Positions 32,859-35,590 of a stretch of DNA of 35,590 nt are shown here, in pieces. Each line of letters opens with the position of its first letter. Position 1 is the first letter of the stretch. Below the pieces are notes generated by a model. It saw only the letters and a program-made list of their open reading frames with translations. It did no database searches and was not told the origin of the DNA. The stretch covers positions 1 through 35,590 of the forward strand of contig SKVC01000063.1 of NCBI GenBank assembly GCA_007129655.1, given 5' to 3'. Both the position numbers and the translations under genes were made by a program. The DNA is from Thermoplasmata archaeon (lineage in GTDB: Archaea > Thermoplasmatota > Thermoplasmata > Halarchaeoplasmatales > Halarchaeoplasmataceae).

Positions 32859-32981
32859 TGTCATTCAATGTCAGATAATGTTTTATGGCACTGGCTCCCG
32901 ATTTACGATGTCAGAATATCATTGGTGATCATCTATATTGTTGCTATTTGTCAGACAATAAGGTATTTAACGTCAGACAAT
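32859..32981 (+). promoter_or_regulatory. Phased operator-like repeats between ftsZ and wecB
   Basis: TGTCAGA begins at 32869, 32909 and 32949, exactly 40 nt apart. A variant TGTCATTCAATG starts at 32859 and CGTCAGACAA at 32971. The copy at 32948-32958, TTGTCAGACAA, is a perfect palindrome around a central A. The 10, 40, 40 and 22 nt spacing places sites on the same DNA face, as for a multimeric transcription factor. Confidence 0.55.
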
Positions 32982-33023
32982 TTTTCATGATAACAATTGA
33001 TCTCTCGAGAAAATTGTATCGAT

Positions 33024-33033
33024 AAATTATTTA
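33024..33033 (+). promoter_or_regulatory. TATA-like box of wecB
   Basis: AAATTATTTA lies 24-33 nt upstream of the wecB ATG, compatible with a leaderless transcript. Confidence 0.5.
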
Positions 33034-33056
33034 TCCATGAGATGATGGCGTAACAC

Positions 33057-34130
33057 ATGAAGATCGCTGTAGTTGTGGGCACTAGACCCGAGATAATCAA
33101 GATGTCACCGGTTGTCAGAGCGCTTAAAGATAGAGATGCGGATTTTCAACTGATACACACAGGCCAGCATTATGACCATTATGTTTCGGACATATTCTTT
33201 AAAGAGCTAGAACTCCAGAAGCCAGACGTACATCTATCGATAGGGAGCGGAAGCCAGGCAGAGCAAACCGGAAAGGCACTTATACGGTTGGAGGAAGCGT
33301 TCAAAAATTACGATGTCGATCTAGTTCTAGTCCAGGGCGACACGAATACGGTTCTAGCCGGTGCGCTTGCAGGGGCGAAGCTGGGAATTAAAGTAGGACA
33401 TGTAGAAGCGGGTTTACGCAGCTATGATCTAAGGATGCCGGAAGAACACAACCGTAGAGTAACCGATCATCTGGCAGATATGTTATTTGCACCCACGGAG
33501 GAATCTGCAGACATACTGAGGGGAGAAAAAGTCATGGGGGCCGTACATGTAACCGGTAATACAGTCATCGATGCCTGTATACAGAACATGGAACTTGCGG
33601 AGGATAAAGCCGACTTAGATTTCGATACTCCGGGAGATTTCGTTTTGATAACGGCCCATCGCGCGGAGAATGTAGATAACAGAAAGGTTCTGAAACAACT
33701 TGTAGAAATATTCGAGGGGATACCAAGAAAGAAGGTATATCCCATCCATCCGAGAGCGGAGAAGATGTTCAAGAAAACCGGTCTTTACGAAGATTTGAAG
33801 AGTATCAAAGGGATGCACGTCGTAAAACCCCAGGGATACTTTGAATTCTTGGTACTTATGAAGCGAGCGAAATACATACTGACCGATAGCGGAGGGATCC
33901 AGGAGGAGGCCACTGCGCCGAACATAAACCGAAAGGTTTTCGTGCTTAGGGATTCCACCGAGAGACCGGAAGCGATCGATTCGGGGCATGCGGAAGTTGT
34001 GGGAACCGATCCAGACAATGTTCTACAAGCGATCGATAGGTTTGAGGAGAATAAATGGAAAGGCGGAAGATGCCCCTACGGCGACGGTAAAGCAGGCCAA
34101 CGGATCGTAGATATAATATTACAAGATTGA
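33057..34130 (+). CDS. wecB: UDP-N-acetylglucosamine 2-epimerase (non-hydrolysing)
   Basis: Interconverts UDP-GlcNAc and UDP-ManNAc, feeding surface polysaccharide and glycoprotein synthesis. The GT-B fold is evident: VVGTRPEIIKMSPV at the N-terminus, HTGQHYD, VQGDTNTVLAGALAG, GHVEAGLRS, PEEHNRR, TAHRAEN, and SGGIQEEA in the C-terminal domain. All family landmarks are present in 357 aa. No other sugar-nucleotide gene is adjacent; the next gene encodes a secreted protein, which may be glycosylated. Confidence 0.95.
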   Translation: MKIAVVVGTRPEIIKMSPVVRALKDRDADFQLIHTGQHYDHYVSDIFFKELELQKPDVHLSIGSGSQAEQTGKALIRLEEAFKNYDVDLVLVQGDTNTVLAGALAGAKLGIKVGHVEAGLRSYDLRMPEEHNRRVTDHLADMLFAPTEESADILRGEKVMGAVHVTGNTVIDACIQNMELAEDKADLDFDTPGDFVLITAHRAENVDNRKVLKQLVEIFEGIPRKKVYPIHPRAEKMFKKTGLYEDLKSIKGMHVVKPQGYFEFLVLMKRAKYILTDSGGIQEEATAPNINRKVFVLRDSTERPEAIDSGHAEVVGTDPDNVLQAIDRFEENKWKGGRCPYGDGKAGQRIVDIILQD

Positions 34131-34148
34131 GTGTATAAGAAATAGACG

Positions 34149-34155
34149 ATTTTTT
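34149..34155 (+). terminator. Oligo-T run after wecB
   Basis: A GATTTTTTAC run begins ~18 nt after the wecB stop codon. Archaeal polymerase commonly stops at such T-tracts; there is no stem-loop. Confidence 0.35.
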
Positions 34156-34228
34156 ACAATATAATCTGGTCATCGACTATGGATAGGGAAATCTATTTAT
34201 GCATTAAAAGGTATAACAGTGTGATATA

Positions 34229-35590
34229 ATGGTCTTCAGAAGAACATTGATTTTGGTTATCACATTTGTGTTGTTAGTGGGTATGTTGTCTTTTGATAAT
34301 GGTTTTATTCTAGGAAAAGGCTCTTCTAATTCATATTCGAAAATATCCGGTAACCATTATTCCGGTGAAGGTACGCTGGAAGATCCTTATATGATATATG
34401 ACATAAATGACTTGCAGGCTATCAATGAAAATTTGAACGCTCATTATGCGTTAGCCAACGACATCGATGCTAGTGATACTATGAGTTGGAACTTCGGTTC
34501 CGGGTTCCAACCCTTGGGGCCAGGTCCATACGACAATAATGCGAATTACTTTAAAGGCAGTTTGGATGGTCGTAATCATGTAATAAGTGGATTACACATA
34601 AATCGCCTTGAAGAAGGCCAGATCGGCTTATTCGGATGCATAGACTGGACAGGAACTGTGAAGGATTTGGGTTTAATAGACCACAATGTAACCGGAGGTA
34701 ATCATGTGGGTGCACTTGTAGGTTACAACGAAGGTACGCTTTCCAATACTTATGCAGACGGGAATATCACCGGCATAAGTACCGTCGGAGGACTTGTAGG
34801 ATGGAACTATTGGGGTGAGGTGAAAAATTCTTACGCAGCAGGAAAAACAGTCGGATTATGCTGCGGCGGTGGATTGATAGGTGGTGACTCTGTAGGGATA
34901 ATAGAGAATTCGTTTTATGACAAGGAAACAACTGGTAGGTCCGATACTGGTAGAGGTGTAGGTAAAACCACATCGGAGATGATGACTATAACCACTTTTG
35001 AAGAAGCTGATTGGGATATAATCGCAGTGGATGATTTCAACATCAGAGACACCAATTTTACATGGAATATTGTGAACGAGAAAAGCTATCCATTTTTGAG
35101 TGGTATGGCTGTATCGATGAGAGAATATTCGCTACAAATAGAAGTCATGGGTCAGGGTTCGACCATCCCAGCTCCCGGTACACACATATTTACTGATGGT
35201 CAAGAAGTGCGGATAGATACGATCTCCGAACTAGAGTGGGTATTTAGCCACTGGACGGACGATGAAGGACTTATTTCCAAAGATGATAATATAGTTATCA
35301 CTATGGACGGAGATAAGTTTCTTACGGCACATTTTACAGTAAGAGAAGCTATAAACCCCCCAATAGTAAACATAATTACTCCCGAAAACGAAGATATTTT
35401 TGATACGTGGAGTATAATATTAGAGTGGGTTTCCGAGGAAGGGACTTACCCTATAATACACTATAAGATAAGGTTTAACCACGGAGATTGGTATAACATC
35501 GGTGTACTTGATTCCTATCTTTTAGAAAATTTAGAAGATGGGGAACACAATGGTTCATTGAAAGTAGTCGATGAGATGGGTAACGAAAAT
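34229..35590 (+). CDS. Secreted GLUG-repeat protein, 3' truncated by window
   Basis: Not in the ORF track because it runs off the window; 454 codons are open to the last base. The ATG at 34229 starts a signal peptide (RRTLILVITFVLLVGMLSF). Residues ~45-240 contain a beta-solenoid type domain with GLUG motifs (GLFG, GALVGYNEGTLSNTYADG, GGLVGWNYWGEVKNSYAAG). Residues ~300-380 resemble an InlB-B/Listeria-Bacteroides-type repeat (WVFSHWTDDEGLISKDDNIVITM), and from ~385 an Ig-like domain begins (PPIVNIITPENED). Typical of archaeal surface adhesins or S-layer-associated proteins; the true function and C-terminal anchor cannot be seen. An AT-rich stretch at 34191-34206 is the probable promoter. Confidence 0.85.
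   Translation, partial: MVFRRTLILVITFVLLVGMLSFDNGFILGKGSSNSYSKISGNHYSGEGTLEDPYMIYDINDLQAINENLNAHYALANDIDASDTMSWNFGSGFQPLGPGPYDNNANYFKGSLDGRNHVISGLHINRLEEGQIGLFGCIDWTGTVKDLGLIDHNVTGGNHVGALVGYNEGTLSNTYADGNITGISTVGGLVGWNYWGEVKNSYAAGKTVGLCCGGGLIGGDSVGIIENSFYDKETTGRSDTGRGVGKTTSEMMTITTFEEADWDIIAVDDFNIRDTNFTWNIVNEKSYPFLSGMAVSMREYSLQIEVMGQGSTIPAPGTHIFTDGQEVRIDTISELEWVFSHWTDDEGLISKDDNIVITMDGDKFLTAHFTVREAINPPIVNIITPENEDIFDTWSIILEWVSEEGTYPIIHYKIRFNHGDWYNIGVLDSYLLENLEDGEHNGSLKVVDEMGNEN

Noticed and set aside
32085-32990. 301-aa plus-strand ORF antisense to ftsZ
   Set aside because: It mirrors the well-conserved ftsZ frame, is serine/proline-rich without domain character, and has no promoter or SD of its own; a shadow ORF.
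1-35590. tRNA or rRNA genes
   Set aside because: No sequence with a convincing T-loop/acceptor pairing or rRNA core was found in any intergenic space, so the island is not explained by tRNA-targeted integration within this window.

Overview
The window is archaeal chromosome. Diagnostic genes are the ribosome-recycling ATPase Rli1/ABCE1, archaeosine tRNA-guanine transglycosylase (TgtA), ribosomal protein L37e, an Sm-like protein, a group II chaperonin (thermosome), Trm1 and a CDP-alcohol/serine archaetidyl-lipid pair. FtsZ, SMC-ScpA and an archaeal-type MptD pterin enzyme point to a euryarchaeal-grade lineage. Secreted proteins ending in a PEF-CTERM-like tail would suit an uncultured Thermoplasmatota-like or related euryarchaeon, but the exact placement is a guess from gene content. 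Many first genes have a TATA box about 24-34 nt before the ATG, implying leaderless mRNAs, while genes inside operons use GGAGG-type sites.

Layout. 0-4 kb: the C-terminal part of SMC and ScpA, convergent with rli1. 4-8.2 kb: a membrane-anchored zinc-ribbon protein, a nifS-tgtA operon on the minus strand, and a small AbrB-like/ACT protein. 8.2-12.1 kb: an eight-gene Mrp-type cation antiporter operon (minus strand) with the order of the MbhA-H part of membrane-bound hydrogenases, but without hydrogenase genes or the large MrpA (ND5-like) subunit. 12.1-13.2 kb: rpl37e (missed by the ORF track) and lsm, divergent from tmk. 13.2-24.6 kb: an accessory island with a MntA-HepT toxin-antitoxin pair, a decayed and three intact-looking BNR/Asp-box genes or gene parts, and two very large secreted proteins that share a ~560-residue N-terminal module but carry different C-terminal halves (BNR versus NosD-type beta-helix). 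A short direct repeat lies at each end of this island, and its right end holds an unusual run of small perfect hairpins. 24.7-28.3 kb: thermosome and a zinc-ribbon/PUA/PAPS-reductase/ferredoxin fusion. 28.3-32.8 kb (minus strand): ftsZ, archaetidylserine decarboxylase and synthase, mptD, a THEP1-like NTPase with a degenerate P-loop, and trm1. 33-35.6 kb: UDP-GlcNAc 2-epimerase (wecB) and a partial secreted GLUG-repeat protein.

How the parts fit. The flanks are ordinary housekeeping: chromosome segregation, translation and tRNA modification, Fe-S/sulfur supply, ion homeostasis, lipid head groups and division. The island is about the cell exterior. Its operon A1-B2-A2 (16154-24047) is translationally coupled throughout and appears to encode a set of surface or secreted repeat proteins. 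The most novel-looking element is their N-terminal module, which reads as a CARDB-like Ig fold interrupted by a ~140-residue helical insertion. Signs of recombination (duplicated modules, truncated copies, a decayed tail sharing 18 identical bases with a living gene) suggest this locus is actively reshuffled.
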